Positions 6,563 through 7,767 of a stretch of DNA of 7,767 nucleotides are shown here, in pieces (within the stretch, counting starts at the first letter, position 1; every line of letters begins with the position of its first letter). The notes under the pieces were generated by a model, which saw only the letters and a program-made list of their open reading frames with translations, did not search any database and was not told the origin of the DNA. The position numbers were made by a program, and so were the translations under genes. The DNA is from Bacteroidales bacterium (GTDB lineage Bacteria > Bacteroidota > Bacteroidia > Bacteroidales > P3). Location of the stretch: contig JAFWBF010000023.1 in assembly GCA_017507285.1 (NCBI GenBank), positions 1 through 7,767 of the forward strand, in the 5' to 3' direction.

Positions 6563-7513
6563 TTATAAAATAAGATTGAACTTTTGTGCTTTTTGGATGT
6601 TTTTTCTTTTCTGTTCGAAAATGTTTTCAAACAAAATAATGGCATCGATATATGTACTTTCTATCATTCGGGCATATATTTGTGTGGTTTTTACATTGCT
6701 ATGCCCGCATAGTTTTGATACTACATAGATGTTTATTCCGGCTGCGATGGATAGGGTAACAAAACTGATTCGTGACACATGGAAAGTAATATGTTTGTCT
6801 ATTCCTGCACGTTTTGCCCATGCTTTTAAATCGGTGGCAATGGTGGTTCGGGAGTGGAGTATAAACACATTTTCGCCTTTCGATAGCTTCTTGTTTTGCA
6901 CCAAGGCAAGTATTTTCAAGGCTTGTTTGCTGAGAGGTATGCGCACTTCGGTGCCTGTTTTTACTTGAATTTTTACCAACATATATATATTGTTGCACCG
7001 CCTAATGTCGGTCCACTTAAGAGTTTCTATATCCGACAGTCGCAGCCCCGTGAAGCACGAAAAAAGGAATGCCAGTTTGGTTATAAGATGAGGGCTGTCG
7101 GTTTTTTGCAGACGTTTCACTTCGTCGGCGTTCAGATAATCCTTTTCGTGGCTCAGGGTTTTGTGTATAAGTTTGCTTATAGGGGGCATAGGGTTGTAGG
7201 CTGTGTAGCCCATTTCTACAGCTTCTTGCAGTATGGCATGGAGTTTTTGCAGGTATGTTTTGGCACTGCCGGGCTTTATGCCTACTTTGTTTGCAAGATA
7301 TTGGGCAAAGCCGTGGCAAAAATCGGCATCAATATCTTTGGCATTAATATCTTTTCCCGAAAAGGTTTTCAAATGTTTCAGCAGCGACAAGTCTACATCG
7401 GCAGTATGACTTTTGATTTTTGGCAGTCGCAGTTGCACAAGTTTTTGTATTGATATTGGTTTGTGTTTTAGAGCGTTTTCTTGTTTTGTTTCAGGTCTGC
7501 AATATGTTTTCAT
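6563..7513 (-). CDS. Tyrosine recombinase (putative DNA invertase)
   Basis: The 316-residue protein has a SAM-like core-binding domain at about 20-110 and a catalytic domain at about 125-290. All expected active-site residues are visible: Arg158 in TGLRLSD, Lys185 in QVKTGTEVRIPL, His245 and Arg248 in HVSRISFVTL, His271 in LCGHSNVKTTQ, and the nucleophile Tyr280 in QIYAR. The usual HTFAT after the second Arg reads ISFVT, a divergent but tolerable variant. It is shorter than the roughly 400-residue conjugative-element integrases of Bacteroidota and lacks room for a full arm-binding N-terminal domain, as expected for a simple inversion enzyme. Family members break and rejoin DNA through a 3'-phosphotyrosine link. 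It is the only gene in the loop. A promoter-like site lies about 57-90 bp upstream inside the loop, so it would be transcribed in either orientation. It appears intact. Recombinase call is certain; the invertase role is inferred from context. Confidence 0.93.
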   Translation of the reverse strand: MKTYCRPETKQENALKHKPISIQKLVQLRLPKIKSHTADVDLSLLKHLKTFSGKDINAKDIDADFCHGFAQYLANKVGIKPGSAKTYLQKLHAILQEAVEMGYTAYNPMPPISKLIHKTLSHEKDYLNADEVKRLQKTDSPHLITKLAFLFSCFTGLRLSDIETLKWTDIRRCNNIYMLVKIQVKTGTEVRIPLSKQALKILALVQNKKLSKGENVFILHSRTTIATDLKAWAKRAGIDKHITFHVSRISFVTLSIAAGINIYVVSKLCGHSNVKTTQIYARMIESTYIDAIILFENIFEQKRKNIQKAQKFNLIL

Positions 7514-7576
7514 AACATCGGTTATTTATTTTCGAAATAAACGATGAATATTCGTTTGTAATCTATCCAACGTAGA

Positions 7577-7606
7577 CAAAAATAACACCTCAAGTCAACC
7601 GTCAAC
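7577..7606 (-). promoter_or_regulatory. Putative promoter of the tyrosine recombinase
   Basis: On the - strand, TATTTTTG (7584-7577) fits TAnnTTTG, and GTTG (7606-7603) lies 18 bp upstream as a -33 candidate. The expected start is near 7570, giving a leader of about 57 nt to the ATG at 7513. The whole promoter lies inside the loop, so expression would not depend on orientation. Confidence 0.5.
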
Positions 7607-7607
7607 C
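7594..7607. repeat. Tandem heptamer GTCAACC x2 over the recombinase -33 region
   Basis: GTCAACC occurs twice back to back (7594-7600 and 7601-7607) and overlaps the candidate -33 box of the recombinase promoter. It could be a binding site for a regulator or for the recombinase. Two copies of a heptamer may also be chance. Confidence 0.35.
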
Positions 7608-7631
7608 GCCAATGGCCAAATGAAAGGAGGA

Positions 7632-7767
7632 AGTTTACTTTTGCAATCCGAAAGGAAAAAAAAGACAGAAAATCAGGAATATATAAAACGAAAACAAGTA
7701 TGGGGCAGGCTTAAATTTCGCATCCGGATATAACCATTTAGTCTTAAGATGCAGTTTTGGGAAGTTG
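7632..7767. repeat. Right inverted-repeat arm (at least 136 bp, runs to the window end)
   Basis: This is the exact reverse complement of 6330-6465. It extends to the last base, so its true outer edge is unknown. On the + strand it carries the outward -7 box, a four-codon mini-ORF (ATG GGG CAG GCT TAA at 7700-7714) and an ATG at 7749 whose frame stays open to the window end. Confidence 0.97.
7636..7643 (+). promoter_or_regulatory. Outward -7 box in the right arm without a -33 partner
   Basis: TACTTTTG at 7636-7643 is the mirror copy of the -7 box in the left arm. The position for -33, 19 bp upstream (7613-7616), reads TGGC, and no TTTG lies nearby, so this copy should be weak or silent in the present orientation. 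After inversion of the loop it would gain the TTTG now at 6481-6484. Confidence 0.6.

Larger units (their letters stand above)
7514..7631. other. Recombinase upstream region within the loop
   Basis: These 118 bp hold no gene. Besides the promoter and tandem heptamer there are short palindromes in the leader (TTTCGAAA centred near 7533 and GAATATTC at 7545-7552) that might be operator or hairpin sites. This edge of the loop lacks a TTTG at the correct distance from the -7 box in the right arm. Confidence 0.5.
6330..7767. mobile_element. Putative self-contained invertible DNA element (tyrosine recombinase between perfect 136-bp inverted repeats)
   Basis: Two arms, 6330-6465 and 7632-7767, are exact reverse complements of each other. 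Paired coordinates sum to 14097 throughout, so there are no gaps. They enclose a 1166-bp loop whose only gene is a tyrosine recombinase. Inverted repeats around or beside a tyrosine recombinase are the layout of known Bacteroidota DNA inversion systems, in which the enzyme flips the enclosed segment and switches outward promoters. Perfect identity over 136 bp suggests recent origin or homogenisation by recombination. The right arm reaches the final base, so the outer boundary, right flank and any target-site duplication are unseen. Alternatives are an insertion-like element made of a recombinase and terminal repeats, or an assembly fold-back. The long unique loop with an intact gene argues against a simple fold-back. 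Confidence 0.75.

Noticed and set aside
6364..6645. 93-residue - strand frame crossing the left repeat arm
   Set aside because: It overlaps the recombinase 3' end in another frame and spans the arm and promoter. Its composition is low in complexity and no domain is visible.
6896..7453. 185-residue + strand open frame opposite the recombinase
   Set aside because: It is antisense to a gene with a full set of tyrosine-recombinase active-site residues and matches no family I recognise. It is a shadow frame.
1..7767. CRISPR array, tRNA or rRNA genes
   Set aside because: No regularly spaced direct repeats, cloverleaf-like segments or rRNA-like conserved stretches were seen on either strand.

Overview
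The window looks like a chromosomal stretch from a member of the Bacteroidota, most likely Bacteroidales. The evidence is AT-rich DNA, genes without Shine-Dalgarno sites, promoters of the TTTG / TAnnTTTG type, and the gene content (type B ribosomal protein L31, a PAD-family agmatine deiminase, an SPII-anchored GH18 enzyme, WG-repeat and DUF486 proteins). I cannot name a genus.

Positions 1-6286 hold ordinary genes, all on the + strand: the 3' end of a glycosyltransferase, an agmatine deiminase, cinA overlapping a DUF486 membrane protein, a secreted WG-repeat protein with its own promoter and terminator, a GH18 lipoprotein overlapping hpt, and rpmE2 with its own promoter and terminator. They do not form one pathway. 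They are short transcription units for polyamine synthesis, nucleotide metabolism or salvage, envelope or secreted functions, and the ribosome.

Positions 6330-7767 hold the unusual part. A tyrosine recombinase on the - strand lies between two perfect 136-bp inverted repeats (6330-6465 and 7632-7767), with a 1166-bp loop between them. The right copy runs up to the last base of the window, so its outer end is not visible. Each arm carries a TAnnTTTG -7 element pointing outward. Only the left loop edge supplies the matching -33 TTTG at a 19-bp spacing. As written, the complete promoter fires leftward, antisense to the 3' side of rpmE2, where no gene is seen. If the loop inverts, the -33 element would join the right arm and the promoter would fire into the unseen DNA beyond 7767. 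The most economical reading is a self-contained phase-variation switch (invertase plus invertible promoter), shown here with its rightward output off. The repeat, the recombinase and the promoter motifs are seen directly. The switching and the identity of the target are inference.
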